The translations under genes were made by a program, and so were the position numbers. A stretch of DNA of 64,000 nt from assembly GCF_025452195.1 (NCBI RefSeq), contig NZ_CP104973.1:2959001-3023000 (forward strand), written 5' to 3'. How positions within the stretch are numbered: position 1 is the first letter of the stretch; every line of letters begins with the position of its first letter. This stretch comes from Phyllobacterium zundukense (GTDB lineage: Bacteria > Pseudomonadota > Alphaproteobacteria > Rhizobiales > Rhizobiaceae). The notes under the pieces are model-generated. The model searched no databases and was not told the DNA's origin. It was given only the letters and a program-made list of their open reading frames with translations. Below are positions 29,236-38,038 of the stretch, piece after piece.

Positions 29236-30212
29236 TGGTCAAGGCTGTTCGCGTTCATCAGGTTGGCGGACCTGAAGTACTGACCTATGAAGACATCTCC
29301 CTTGGTGCTCCGGGACCCGGCGAAGTGCGCATCCGCAATGAGGCTATCGGGCTAAATTTTCTTGACGTCTATTACCGGACTGGCCTCTATCCATCACCAA
29401 GCGCTCTGCCGCTCATTGTTGGTCACGAAGGTGCTGGCGTCGTGCTGGCAGTGGGGCCTGACGTCAAGGACATGAAGGTTGGCGACCGTGTCGCCTATAC
29501 CAATCCCATCGGCGCCTATGCGGAAGAACGGCTCATTCCGGCAGATCGGCTTGTCAAAGTGCCTGATGGCATTCCGTTGAAACAGGCAGCCTCGATGATG
29601 CTGAAAGGCCTGACCGCCCAATATCTGCTGCGCCAGACCTTTCCGGTCAAACAGGGTCATACGATCCTCTTCCACGCCGCGGCTGGCGGCGTTGGCCTTA
29701 TCGCCGGCCAATGGGCAAAACACCTTGGCGCGACGGTCATCGGCACTGCCGGCTCAGACGAGAAGGTCAAGCTGGCGCTCGACAATGGTTATGATCACGT
29801 CATCAATTACAAGACCGAGGATTTTGTCGAGCGGGTAAAAGAACTTACCGGCGGCAAAGGCGTCGACGTCGTCTACGATTCGGTCGGCAAAGATACGTTT
29901 GACGGCTCGCTGGATTGTCTGCGACCGCGTGGCATGATCGTATGTTTCGGTCAGTCTTCCGGACCGGTTCCGCCGTTTGACCTTGGTATTCTGTCACGCA
30001 AGGGATCGCTTTATCTGACACGGCCGACATTGTTTGTTTACGTTGCAGCGCGCGAGGCACTGGTGAGCGGCGCAAGCGAACTCTTCGATCTGGTTTCGAA
30101 GGGCATCATCCGCATAGAGATCGGTCAGACCTACGCGCTGAAGGACGTTGCAACGGCTCATCGCGATCTGGAAGGACGGAGAACCACCGGCACGACAGTG
30201 CTCATTCCTTAA
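29232..30212 (+). CDS. qor: NADPH:quinone oxidoreductase
   Basis: 326-residue zinc-free MDR protein. LPLIVGHEGAGVVLAVGPDV and the cofactor motif HAAAGGVGLIAGQWAKHLGA (about residue 140) match QOR/zeta-crystallin. Reduces quinones by one electron in that family. Tandem ATGs at 29232/29235 overlap the pcs stop, so it is translated with pcs. Confidence 0.9.
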   Translation: MMVKAVRVHQVGGPEVLTYEDISLGAPGPGEVRIRNEAIGLNFLDVYYRTGLYPSPSALPLIVGHEGAGVVLAVGPDVKDMKVGDRVAYTNPIGAYAEERLIPADRLVKVPDGIPLKQAASMMLKGLTAQYLLRQTFPVKQGHTILFHAAAGGVGLIAGQWAKHLGATVIGTAGSDEKVKLALDNGYDHVINYKTEDFVERVKELTGGKGVDVVYDSVGKDTFDGSLDCLRPRGMIVCFGQSSGPVPPFDLGILSRKGSLYLTRPTLFVYVAAREALVSGASELFDLVSKGIIRIEIGQTYALKDVATAHRDLEGRRTTGTTVLIP

Positions 30213-30329
30213 GCCACCGTCGCTGATGCCCGAATATTGTGCGCAAATGACCGCTACCGTACGTTTTGCACTTTCCAAATTTGGTGAGGCTGACATAGGA
30301 TCGAAAAACGGTCTTGGCCGCGGGGAATT

Positions 30330-31895
30330 ATGACAGGCATAACGACAATAAATGGCTCCGAAATACCGCTCCTGGAAGCTAGCAAGCTCACCAAAGTTTT
30401 CGGCACACTCAAGGCTTGTGATGCGATTAATCTGAAAATCGGGACCGGCGAAATTCATGCGCTCCTGGGCGAGAACGGCGCGGGCAAATCCACCCTCGTC
30501 AAAATGTTGTTCGGTGCATTGCAGCCAACCGCAGGGGACATCGCATGGAAGGGTGAGACTGTTACCGTGATCAGCCCCGCTATGGGAAGAGCGCTGGGTA
30601 TCGGTATGGTTTTCCAGCATTTTTCTTTGTTCGATGCGCTCACCGCTGCGGAGAATATTGCCCTGTCGCTGGACGAGAAGTCGCCACTCGACACGATCGC
30701 CGCACGTGCCCGCGAAATCGGCCAGACCTATGGCTTGCCGGTCGATCCTGACGCACTTGTCGGTGATCTTTCGGTTGGCGAACGGCAACGTATCGAGATC
30801 ATTCGCTGCCTGTTGCAAAACCCTGATCTGATCATCCTGGACGAGCCGACATCAGTGCTCACGCCGCAGGAAGCCGATCTTCTGTTTGTGACACTGGAGC
30901 GTTTGCGCTCGGAAGGAAAATCCATCCTTTACATCAGTCACAGGCTGGAGGAAGTGCGCAGACTTTGCGACCGCGCAACGGTACTCAGGCACGGAAAGGT
31001 TGTCGGCCAATGTGATCCACGTACGCAGACTGCAGCTTCATTGGCGCGGATGATGGTCGGCAATGACATCCATGTCATTGAAAGGCTTCCGGCAGAATGG
31101 ACGGAGCGGATACCGCTTATTGAGGTGAACGGCCTGTCGCAGAGGCCGCGCGGGCCGTTCTCGGTGGCGCTTCATGATATTTCTCTGTCGATCAATGGCG
31201 GAGAAATTCTCGGTATTGCCGGGGTTGCCGGCAATGGCCAAGGTGAACTCTTCGAGGCGATTTCCGGCGAAGTATTGCAAGAACGCCCTCAAGTTGTGCG
31301 CATTCGCGGCACAGATGCCGGCAGAATCGGCATATCGGCCCGGCGCAGGCTTGGCGCGGCTTTTGTGCCCGAGGAGAGGCTCGGACACGGCGCAGTACCC
31401 GACATGTCTTTAACCAATAATTTGCTGCTGTCGCGCCATTCAACGGATCGTAAAATGTTCCTGACCGGCGGCGTGCTGAAGCTTGTATCGGAATCCAGCC
31501 TTGCATCTGCGGCGAAACGTATCGTCACGCAGATGGATGTACGCAAGAGTGCAGAAAATCCCGATGCATCAGCTCTTTCCGGCGGCAACCTGCAGAAGTT
31601 TCTCATCGGTCGGGAACTTGATCGCAACCCGTCCGTGATAGTCGTCAACCAGCCGACATGGGGCGTCGACGCCGGCGCGGCAGCGCATATCCGCCAGGCA
31701 TTGGTCGACCTTGCCCGCAGTGGATCGGCTGTGATCGTGATCAGCCAGGATCTCGACGAACTGTTCGAAATCTCCGACCGCATCGCGGCGATGGTGCATG
31801 GCCGTCTTTCCGAATCTGTGCCAATCGAGGCAATGACGATGGAACGCGTTGGTTTGATGATGGGCGGCGCCGACGCTACGGCGGGGGCCGCATGA
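30330..31895 (+). CDS. Nucleoside-type ABC transporter ATPase (double NBD)
   Basis: 521 residues with two nucleotide-binding domains, as in sugar/nucleoside ABC systems. The first has LLGENGAGKSTLVKML (Walker A), LSVGERQRIEI (signature) and LIILDEPTSVLTP (Walker B). The second has a degenerate Walker A (GVAGNGQGELFEAISG, lacking GKS) and LSGGNLQKFLIGREL. First gene of a four-gene importer; overlaps the next by 4 bp (ATGA). Confidence 0.93.
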   Translation: MTGITTINGSEIPLLEASKLTKVFGTLKACDAINLKIGTGEIHALLGENGAGKSTLVKMLFGALQPTAGDIAWKGETVTVISPAMGRALGIGMVFQHFSLFDALTAAENIALSLDEKSPLDTIAARAREIGQTYGLPVDPDALVGDLSVGERQRIEIIRCLLQNPDLIILDEPTSVLTPQEADLLFVTLERLRSEGKSILYISHRLEEVRRLCDRATVLRHGKVVGQCDPRTQTAASLARMMVGNDIHVIERLPAEWTERIPLIEVNGLSQRPRGPFSVALHDISLSINGGEILGIAGVAGNGQGELFEAISGEVLQERPQVVRIRGTDAGRIGISARRRLGAAFVPEERLGHGAVPDMSLTNNLLLSRHSTDRKMFLTGGVLKLVSESSLASAAKRIVTQMDVRKSAENPDASALSGGNLQKFLIGRELDRNPSVIVVNQPTWGVDAGAAAHIRQALVDLARSGSAVIVISQDLDELFEISDRIAAMVHGRLSESVPIEAMTMERVGLMMGGADATAGAA

Positions 31896-32986
31896 TGCGG
31901 ATCGAAATCGTCAAACGTCCGCAGCACTCAGCTTTGTTCAGCGCCCTGTCGCCATTCATCGCGCTGTTCCTGACGTTGATTGCTGGCGCGATCCTGTTTT
32001 CCATACTCGGCAAGAACCCGATTTCGGCACATTATTCGTATTTTATCGAGCCGTTGACCGAGGTCTGGTCGATCCATGAATTGCTGGTGAAAGCAGCGCC
32101 GTTGATCCTCATTGCGGTAGGGCTTTCCGTTTGTTTTCTTTCCAACAATTGGAATATTGGCGCCGAGGGACAGTTCATCGCAGGCGGTATTGCCGGCTCG
32201 ATCCTGCCGGTGGTTTTCCCGGACTTTCACGGCTGGTACGTATTGCCAGTTATGCTCCTGTTAGGAATGGCGGGAGGGATGGCCTACGCGACAATACCGG
32301 CATTTCTGAAAGTCCGCTTCAATACGAACGAGATTCTCACCAGCCTGATGCTGGTTTACGTCGCGCAGCTCTTTCTAGACTGGTTGGTGCGGGGCCCGTG
32401 GCGCAATCCTCAAGGGTATAATTTCCCCGAGACGGTACAGTTCAGCGATAGCGCCATCCTGCCGGCGATATGGCCAGATTCGGGCCGGGCGCACTGGGGT
32501 TTTGCTCTCGCCATAATCGCTGCGGTGGTTGTGTGGTTCATGCTGTCACGCACGTTGAATGGCTTCGAGATCAAGGTGCTTGGCCGTAGTTCCAGGGCAG
32601 GGCGGTTTGCCGGTTTCAGCGCCGGCCGGCTGACCTTTTTTGCTTTTCTGGTATCGGGAGCGTTGGCGGGACTGGCGGGTATCGCCGAGGTCTCGGGCGC
32701 CGTGGGGCAGCTGCGGACGAGCATTTCACCGGGTTATGGATTCACTGCAATCATCGTCGCATTCCTCGGAAGGCTCAATCCGTTGGGGATAATTGCCGCG
32801 GGACTGGTCTTGGCTTTGTCTTATTTGGGAGGCGAGGCAGCACAGATTTCATTGGGTATTTCGGAAAAATCGGCGCGTATCTTCCAAGGCATCATCCTGT
32901 TTTTTGTCCTCGCCAGTGACAGTCTGATTTATTATCGCATCCGGATTGTGTCGCGCTTGAGCGACACAGCGTTGAAGGGCGCGTGA
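31892..32986 (+). CDS. ABC transporter permease (BMP-linked, subunit 1)
   Basis: 364 residues, about nine or ten transmembrane helices, BPD_transp_2 type. SNNWNIGAEGQFIAGGIAGS is the conserved NIGxEGQ segment of nucleoside/BMP permeases. Start ATG 31892 overlaps the ATPase stop. Forms the channel with the next gene. Confidence 0.92.
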   Translation: MMRIEIVKRPQHSALFSALSPFIALFLTLIAGAILFSILGKNPISAHYSYFIEPLTEVWSIHELLVKAAPLILIAVGLSVCFLSNNWNIGAEGQFIAGGIAGSILPVVFPDFHGWYVLPVMLLLGMAGGMAYATIPAFLKVRFNTNEILTSLMLVYVAQLFLDWLVRGPWRNPQGYNFPETVQFSDSAILPAIWPDSGRAHWGFALAIIAAVVVWFMLSRTLNGFEIKVLGRSSRAGRFAGFSAGRLTFFAFLVSGALAGLAGIAEVSGAVGQLRTSISPGYGFTAIIVAFLGRLNPLGIIAAGLVLALSYLGGEAAQISLGISEKSARIFQGIILFFVLASDSLIYYRIRIVSRLSDTALKGA

Positions 32987-33906
32987 TGACAATGTTCGAG
33001 GCCATACTTCTGACAGTGGCAACAGCGGCGACACCGCTGCTCATTGCCGCGTTGGGCGAACTCGTCGTCGAGCGCTCCGGTGTGCTCAATCTGGGTGTTG
33101 AAGGCATGATGGTCATGGGCGCCGTGACCGGGTTTGCGGTCGCGCAATACACCGGTTCGGCCTGGCTAGGCATGTTCGCGGCGATCCTCGCCGGAGCTGC
33201 CTTTTCATTGCTGTTCGGTTTCCTGACCCTGACGCTGATCACCAATCAGGTGGCGACCGGCCTCGCACTCACGCTGCTTGGCCTTGGCGCTTCGGCCATG
33301 ATTGGTGAAAGCTTTGTCGGCCTTCCGGGTGTGAGAATGGATTCTCTATATATACAAGGGCTTACGGACATCCCTTATGTCGGCAAGGTCCTGTTTGGAC
33401 AGGACCCCATTTTTTACATTTCCATCCTGCTGACGATTGGCGTGGCATGGTTTCTGTTCAGGACGCGTGCAGGTTTGACGTTGCGCGCGGTCGGCGACAA
33501 TCACACATCGGCGCACGCTCTGGGTGTACCTGTCGTTCGCATCCGCTACCTTGCCGTGGTTTTCGGCGGTGCCTGTGCTGGCCTTGCCGGCGCACAGCTC
33601 TCGCTCGTCTACGTGCCGCAATGGGTGGAGAACATGACTTCGGGCAGGGGCTGGATTGCGCTGGCATTGGTGGTTTTCGCGTCGTGGCGGCCGTGGCGGA
33701 TCCTCGCCGGAGCCTATCTTTTTGGTGCGGTAACCATCGGCCAGCTGCATGCGCAGGCGCTCGGCATCGGCGTTCCTTCGCAACTGATGTCGTCGCTTCC
33801 CTATCTTGCAACGATCATCGTGCTGGTGCTGATTTCGCGCAACAAGCGTCTGACATTGATGAATACGCCGACATCGCTCGGCAAACCCTTCGTACCTGAT
33901 CGCTAG
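32986..33906 (+). CDS. ABC transporter permease (BMP-linked, subunit 2)
   Basis: 306 residues, BPD_transp_2 type. LVVERSGVLNLGVEGMMVMG is the matching LNLGxEGxM segment of the second subunit. ATG 32986 overlaps the preceding TGA by one base (TGATG); a GTG at 32983 is possible. Pairs with the previous permease. Confidence 0.92.
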   Translation: MTMFEAILLTVATAATPLLIAALGELVVERSGVLNLGVEGMMVMGAVTGFAVAQYTGSAWLGMFAAILAGAAFSLLFGFLTLTLITNQVATGLALTLLGLGASAMIGESFVGLPGVRMDSLYIQGLTDIPYVGKVLFGQDPIFYISILLTIGVAWFLFRTRAGLTLRAVGDNHTSAHALGVPVVRIRYLAVVFGGACAGLAGAQLSLVYVPQWVENMTSGRGWIALALVVFASWRPWRILAGAYLFGAVTIGQLHAQALGIGVPSQLMSSLPYLATIIVLVLISRNKRLTLMNTPTSLGKPFVPDR

Positions 33907-33956
33907 GATACGGCACAAAGACAGTTTGAACGATTTAACAGAAGAGGTGAACGCAA

Positions 33957-35024
33957 ATGAAAAAACTGATGATGGCGCTAATGGTAGCCGCCAGCTTTGC
34001 CGTGGCGGGGCCCGCCCTGGCCGCCGACAAATTGAAGGTCGGCTTTATTTATATCGGACCGCCGGGTGACTTCGGCTGGACTTACCAGCATGATCAAGGC
34101 CGCAAGGAGCTTGAGAAAGAGCTGGGCGACAAGGTTGAGACAACCTTTCTCGAAAACGTACCTGAAGGTGCCGATGCGGAACGCTCCATCGAGCGGCTTG
34201 CTCGAGCTGGCAACAAGCTGATCTTCACCACGTCGTTCGGCTATATGGACGCGACAATCAAGGTTGCGCAGAAGTTTCCGGACGTCAGATTCGAACATGC
34301 GACGGGCTACAAGACCGCTGAAAACGTCTCGGTCTATAATTCGCGGTTCTACGAAGGCCGCTATGTGCAGGGCGTGATTGCTGCAAAAATGTCCAAGACC
34401 GGCGTCGCCGGTTACATCGGGTCGTTTCCCATTCCCGAGGTTGTCCAAGGCATTAATTCGTTCATCCTGGGTGCTCAAACCGTCAATCCGAACTTCAAGA
34501 TCAAGGTGATCTGGGCGAACTCATGGTTTGACCCGGCCAAGGAAGCTGATGCCGCCAAGGCGCTGATCGATCAGGGTGTGGATATCATCACGCAGCATAC
34601 GGATTCGACTGCCGCGATGCAGGTTGCGGCAGAACGCAAGATCAAGGCTTTTGGCCAGGCTTCAGACATGATCAAGTTTGGCCCGGAAACACAGCTGACA
34701 TCGATCGTCGACAATTGGGGTCCGTACTATATCGAGCGCGCCAAGGCGGTGCTGGATGGAACGTGGAAATCGCATAATGTGTTCGAAGGCATGAAGGAAG
34801 GGCTCGTCGTGATGGCGCCCTACACGAACATGCCGGATGATGTGAAGAAGCTTGCCGAAGAAACGCAGGCCAAGATCACCTCGGGCGAACTCAAGCCTTT
34901 CACCGGCCCAATCAAGAAGCAGGATGGTTCTGAGTGGCTGAAAGCCGGAGAGACGGCTGACGACAAGACCATTCTGAGCATGAACTTCTACGTCGCCGGT
35001 GTGGACGACAAGCTGCCGAAATGA
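33957..35024 (+). CDS. BMP-family ABC substrate-binding protein
   Basis: 355 residues with a signal peptide (ASFAVAGPALA, mature from AADK at about residue 22) and a BMP/PnrA-like fold: VGFIYIGPPGDFGWTYQHDQ, NKLIFTTSFGYMDATIKVAQ. Family members bind purine nucleosides or related compounds in the periplasm. AGAGGTGA precedes the start. Last gene of the importer, followed by a terminator. Confidence 0.92.
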   Translation: MKKLMMALMVAASFAVAGPALAADKLKVGFIYIGPPGDFGWTYQHDQGRKELEKELGDKVETTFLENVPEGADAERSIERLARAGNKLIFTTSFGYMDATIKVAQKFPDVRFEHATGYKTAENVSVYNSRFYEGRYVQGVIAAKMSKTGVAGYIGSFPIPEVVQGINSFILGAQTVNPNFKIKVIWANSWFDPAKEADAAKALIDQGVDIITQHTDSTAAMQVAAERKIKAFGQASDMIKFGPETQLTSIVDNWGPYYIERAKAVLDGTWKSHNVFEGMKEGLVVMAPYTNMPDDVKKLAEETQAKITSGELKPFTGPIKKQDGSEWLKAGETADDKTILSMNFYVAGVDDKLPK

Positions 35025-35050
35025 GGACCAGCGAAGGGTCGTGAAAAGGA

Positions 35051-35074
35051 AAGGGCGCCTCTGGCGCCCTTTTT
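35051..35074. terminator. Terminator between BMP gene and bfr
   Basis: AAGGGCGCC-tct-GGCGCCCTTTTT, strong stem with T-run on the plus strand and A-run on the other side, suited to serve both convergent units. Confidence 0.88.
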
Positions 35075-35093
35075 GCTGTCACTATTGAGTGGA

Positions 35094-35579
35094 TCACTCC
35101 GCTTCGTCGGCAGACCCCGCATTCAACAGCCCATAACGTTCTGCGCCGATTGAATTCAGCAGATCGATCTGGGTCTCCAGGAAGTCGACATGACCTTCCT
35201 CGTCCTTGAGCAGTTCGTCGAACAATTCCTTGGAGACATAATCGCCAAGCTGGTCGCAAATCTCTCGGGAAAGCTTGTAGGATTTCACAGCGTCGTACTC
35301 ACCGGCGAGGTCCGCCTCGAGCACTTCCTTGACGTTCTGGCCAATGCGCAGCGCGCCGACGGACTGCAGATTTGGATGACCCTCGAGGAAGATGATGCGC
35401 TGGATGATCTTGTCGGCGTGATGCATCTCTTCGATGGATTCCGCGCGTTCCTTCTTGGCCAGCTTCGTGAAGCCCCAATCGTCCAGAAGGCGATAATGCA
35501 GCCAATATTGATTGACGGCGCCTAATTCGAGAAACAACGCCTCGTTAAGCCGCTCGATGACCTTTGGTTCGCCCTTCAT
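35094..35579 (-). CDS. bfr: Bacterioferritin
   Basis: 161 residues. Ferroxidase ligands Glu18, Glu51 and His54 and the haem ligand Met52 are in place ([26 protein letters not shown]), with a [15 protein letters not shown] helix 4. Stores iron in a 24-mer. The ATG at 35579 gives the standard N-terminus [12 protein letters not shown]. Its first 35 bp overlap the bfd frame, so it is translated with bfd. Confidence 0.97.
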   Translation of the reverse strand: MKGEPKVIERLNEALFLELGAVNQYWLHYRLLDDWGFTKLAKKERAESIEEMHHADKIIQRIIFLEGHPNLQSVGALRIGQNVKEVLEADLAGEYDAVKSYKLSREICDQLGDYVSKELFDELLKDEEGHVDFLETQIDLLNSIGAERYGLLNAGSADEAE

Positions 35580-35856
35580 GTCGTGAACTCCCGTATTCGT
35601 GACGCAGAGACCGGACACGGTCGATGAACGAAACTGCATCAGAATCGTCTGAACCGTGCCGGAGATGATATTCTTCCGTCACCTTTATGATGGTTTCAAC
35701 GACATTTGGGAAGCAACCGCAGCAGCGGCCGCGTTTCTTCATGGCATGGTAAACTTTGGCGGGAACAACGAGCTGCCAAGGGTCAGCATCAAGAAGTTCA
35801 ATAATGGAACTCTCGATCTCTTTTTGAGTAATTATGTTGCAATGGCAAACTAGCAT
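35545..35856 (-). CDS. bfd: Bacterioferritin-associated ferredoxin
   Basis: 103 residues. Cluster ligands C4, C6, C45 and C48 (MLVCHC and RCCGCF) fit the CxC...CxxC [2Fe-2S] pattern of Bfd, which reduces the ferritin core to release iron. It has an unusual ~40-residue C-terminal extension compared with E. coli Bfd, rich in Asp, His and Arg. No clear ribosome site precedes its ATG, which instead overlaps the stop of a short frame upstream. An Irr-type box lies about 290 bp upstream. Confidence 0.92.
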   Translation of the reverse strand: MLVCHCNIITQKEIESSIIELLDADPWQLVVPAKVYHAMKKRGRCCGCFPNVVETIIKVTEEYHLRHGSDDSDAVSFIDRVRSLRHEYGSSRHEGRTKGHRAA

Positions 35857-36011
35857 TTTGTATAGGCGCCGTACTCACAAGAACACAAATCCCCGACATC
35901 TAATGCCGCAGAGGCACCTAAGCTTGAATCAATTGCTGATCCGACTGCGTTCTGTACGCTAGACCCACAAAATACTATCCCGAAACCGGGTGATACTTTC
36001 GAACCAGACAA
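35850..36011 (-). CDS. Candidate 53-residue Cys-containing leader peptide before bfd
   Basis: A TTG-initiated frame with an excellent ribosome site (GGAGGA, 4 nt spacer) that ends in TAG overlapping the bfd ATG (ATGCTAG). It encodes a small, Gly/Ser/Ala-rich peptide with four Cys (15, 43, 45, 53) ending [11 protein letters not shown]. bfd itself lacks a ribosome site, so translational coupling is plausible. A promoter and an Irr-type box lie upstream on the same strand. No family recognised; it may be non-coding. Confidence 0.4.
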   Translation of the reverse strand: MSGSKVSPGFGIVFCGSSVQNAVGSAIDSSLGASAALDVGDLCSCEYGAYTKC

Positions 36012-36079
36012 TGGTTCCTCCAATCGCAAGGGTTCAAGGCCCAAACATTAAAGGTCATGCGTTCATCCAACGCTCCGGC

Positions 36080-36109
36080 TATAAAGCCGGTTTGTTGAGA
36101 ACCTGTCAA
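36080..36109 (-). promoter_or_regulatory. Sigma-70-like promoter for the bfd-bfr unit
   Basis: On the minus strand TTGACA (36109-36104) and TTTATA (36085-36080) are 18 bp apart, about 70 bp upstream of the TTG of the short frame and 225 bp before bfd. The TTTATA falls in a small CCGGCT/AGCCGG hairpin. Confidence 0.5.
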
Positions 36110-36143
36110 ATGCATATGGTGATATTATGTCATGATTTCAATA

Positions 36144-36163
36144 AGTTAGAATAATTCTAAACT
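36144..36163. promoter_or_regulatory. Irr box (iron control element) upstream of bfd-bfr
   Basis: TTAGAA-TAA-TTCTAA is a perfect 15-bp palindrome at 36146-36160 matching the ICE form TTTAGAA-N3-TTCTAAA. Its core AGAATAATTCTAAACT is repeated exactly upstream of rirA. It lies about 35 bp before the -35 element. Irr is the rhizobial haem-responsive iron regulator. Confidence 0.75.
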
Positions 36164-36486
36164 AGGCAAATAACATAACCATTTCAATCATGTTTGGCTT
36201 TCCGGTTAGATTGAAAGCAAAAAAATAGTGCCGGTTCAACGTGTGTCAAAACGTCTCATAAGCTTCTGATGGACACGGCGAGGCCGCGGGTTCACAGTTT
36301 TTCGCAACTGCGAACAACCAATTCGCAACGCAGGGTGCAGAAAAGCATCCCGGAATCGGCACTTCCTGCATGAGGTTCGATGCTTCTTGGGCGAGAGTCG
36401 CGCGTTTTCGTTGAGAACGCGACCGGAAAAGACCGCTCAATTCAAAGAATCGTTGCGTTTTTTGGATCGGCGAAAATCACGGCAAC

Positions 36487-36508
36487 TGCCGTACTGTGCA
36501 GTACGGCA
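36487..36508. terminator. Interrupted palindrome just after rirA
   Basis: Perfect 10-bp arms TGCCGTACTG and CAGTACGGCA around a 2-nt centre, starting 9 bp past the rirA stop. It could end rirA transcription, but no T-run follows on the minus strand and a 2-nt loop is too tight for a simple hairpin; an operator is the alternative. Confidence 0.4.
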
Positions 36509-36516
36509 AACTCGCT

Positions 36517-36978
36517 TCAGCTGGCGGTCGCGAGGCGCGGGGTGAGTATGTCGATCCCCAGCAGACTACGCACATCGCGCTTATCGACAATGTCCTCGAT
36601 CGTGAACTGGGCAAGCACCTCGAAGAATGCATTGAGTGCCTTGCGCAATGCTGCATTCAATCCACAGCTATCGATCAGCGGGCAATCGGCGGCATCGTTT
36701 TCGAAGCACTCCGCCATTGCGAAGTTCTCTTCGGTCACGCGCACTACGTCGAAGAGGGTAATCTCCTTGGCCGGTTTGCCAAGCTTCACGCCGCCATTGC
36801 GACCGCGGACAGTTTCAATGAAACCATTCTCGACCAACGGCTGGAGGATCTTGAACAGGAAAAGTTCGGAAACCGTATAGGCTTGGGCAATTTCACCGAT
36901 TCTGCTGAGATTGCCGTCATTGGCGGCGCAGTACATAAGAATTCGGATGGCATAGTTCGTCTGTCTGGTCAGTCGCAT
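36517..36978 (-). CDS. rirA: Rhizobial iron regulator RirA (Rrf2 family)
   Basis: 153 residues. MRLTRQTNYAIRILMYCAAN and the wing VETVRGRNGGVKLGKPA-like segment match RirA closely. The three cluster cysteines are C91, C99 and C105 (AECFENDAADCPLIDSCGL), binding an Fe-S cluster that senses iron and represses uptake genes when iron is ample. An Irr-type box 55 bp upstream implies Irr control, as in other rhizobia. Monocistronic. Confidence 0.93.
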   Translation of the reverse strand: MRLTRQTNYAIRILMYCAANDGNLSRIGEIAQAYTVSELFLFKILQPLVENGFIETVRGRNGGVKLGKPAKEITLFDVVRVTEENFAMAECFENDAADCPLIDSCGLNAALRKALNAFFEVLAQFTIEDIVDKRDVRSLLGIDILTPRLATAS

Positions 36979-37032
36979 GGGAATATCTCTTTCAACCTGA
37001 AAACCAGGCCTGCATATTCAATCTGGGCGCAG

Positions 37033-37049
37033 TTTAGAATTATTCTTGA
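37033..37049. promoter_or_regulatory. Irr box (iron control element) upstream of rirA
   Basis: TTTAGAA-TTA-TTCTTGA, left half consensus and right half with two changes. On the minus strand it carries AGAATAATTCTAAACT, identical over 16 bp to the box near bfd. 55 bp before the rirA ATG. Confidence 0.75.
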
Positions 37050-37115
37050 TAAAGTAAACGATAATATGAAAGCCAGTTTCATATTATCCGGATCACGCCT
37101 GACCGGCAATCCGAT

Positions 37116-37361
37116 TTATCGAACGACAACCACTATAGAGGCGGTGATGAGGGCGATTGCACATAGCAACAAGAGACCGTAGACCCGAGGCTTGTCAAAA
37201 AGGACCGCGAAACCGGCGGACCAAACCACCACAGCGGCACCGAGAGCATAGAGAAAGCCTGCTTTGTGGGCCCATGCAATATTGACGGCCATCAGACCGC
37301 CGATGATAAGGGCGCCAAATACGACCATCAGAGCCAGGGCGTATTTCTCAAAATTATCCAT
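37116..37361 (-). CDS. Small membrane protein, 81 residues (paralog A)
   Basis: Three hydrophobic segments (about residues 8-28, 33-52, 60-80). ATG 37361 (MDNFEKYALA) is chosen because it aligns with the start of a paralog at 41720-41965. Shared motifs: VFGALII-GLMA and GFAV-FD-PR-YGL-L. Function unknown. Confidence 0.75.
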   Translation of the reverse strand: MDNFEKYALALMVVFGALIIGGLMAVNIAWAHKAGFLYALGAAVVVWSAGFAVLFDKPRVYGLLLLCAIALITASIVVVVR

Positions 37362-37518
37362 TCGGGGCAGCTCACTCTCAGCACGCATAACAGAATGTCC
37401 GTAACCTGATGAATGATCAGGCAGATAGTGAGCCCTACATAGACTGTTCGCACCCCGGAAAGCAACCTGAGACACTGCCGCACGGCACTTGGATCGGGGC
37501 ATGTGTGCTATAGGCAAC

Positions 37519-37545
37519 AAAAAAGGCCGGGATTTCCCGACCTTT
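37519..37545 (-). terminator. Terminator downstream of the DUF883 gene
   Basis: Minus strand AAAGGTCGGG-aaat-CCCGGCCTTTTTT: stem with one G-T/A mismatch and a long T-run, about 100 bp past the DUF883 stop. No gene is seen in the interval. Confidence 0.8.
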
Positions 37546-37649
37546 CGAATTCGCCTCAACGCCAGTGCCAGTACATCCGTGGTCAAAGGCGGAGACGAAT
37601 TTCTAACGGGTATATATGAGGCGCGCCCCAGGATTTCAAGACTTGGTCT

Positions 37650-37961
37650 TTAACGCCGATAAGCGCTCAACCCTGCCAGGAGACCTATGCCGGCGACGGC
37701 AGATACGATGGCTACTGCGGTCATCGGGTTCTCCTTGGCTTTCTCACTGACCATGTGCGCTTCCTCGCCAACAAATCGTGCTGCTTTTCGGCTGTTCTTC
37801 TTCACCGCTTCATATGCAGAGCTGCCGCCATTTTCATAAAGCTCATAGCCGTGCTCGGAAAGCGATTTGCTGATTGTTGCCAGCTGCTTGCGCAACGCAG
37901 CGACCTGATTTTCCAGATCCTTTTCAGCCATAGCCTGAACTTTGGTTGTATTCGTTGCCAT
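37650..37961 (-). CDS. DUF883/ElaB-YqjD-like membrane-anchored protein
   Basis: 103 residues: helical charged N-terminal part (MAEKDLENQVAALRKQLATI) and one C-terminal transmembrane helix (TAVAIVSAVAGIGLLAGLSA) ending in YRR, the layout of YqjD/ElaB proteins that tether ribosomes to the membrane in stationary phase in E. coli. ATG 37961 has AAGGA upstream; longer frames lack support. An EcfG-type promoter lies 35 bp upstream, fitting a general stress role. Confidence 0.85.
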   Translation of the reverse strand: MATNTTKVQAMAEKDLENQVAALRKQLATISKSLSEHGYELYENGGSSAYEAVKKNSRKAARFVGEEAHMVSEKAKENPMTAVAIVSAVAGIGLLAGLSAYRR

Positions 37962-37995
37962 TTCAGTAATCCTTTCCTTGAGTGGAGAAAGGGGG

Positions 37996-38020
37996 AACGT
38001 CGTGTATGGCGTTTTGTTCC
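37996..38020 (-). promoter_or_regulatory. EcfG-type promoter for the DUF883 gene
   Basis: On the minus strand GGAAC-N16-CGTT, the consensus of the alphaproteobacterial general stress sigma factor EcfG. It lies 35 bp before the DUF883 start. Confidence 0.7.
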
Positions 38021-38038
38021 GATTGCACGCCGTGCGCG

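Larger units (their letters stand above)
36012..36516. other. Intergenic region between bfd unit and rirA
   Basis: Besides the promoter (36080-36109), the Irr-type box (36144-36163) and the palindrome near rirA (36487-36508), I see no convincing gene. A frame at 36246-36440 on the minus strand has no ribosome site and no recognisable composition. AT-rich around 36110-36230. Confidence 0.5.

Noticed and set aside
36246..36440. 64-codon minus-strand frame between bfd and rirA
   Set aside because: No ribosome site, no gene-like composition, and no link to neighbours.
36496..37182. 228-codon plus-strand frame opposite rirA
   Set aside because: rirA on the other strand is clear; the frame lacks a start signal.
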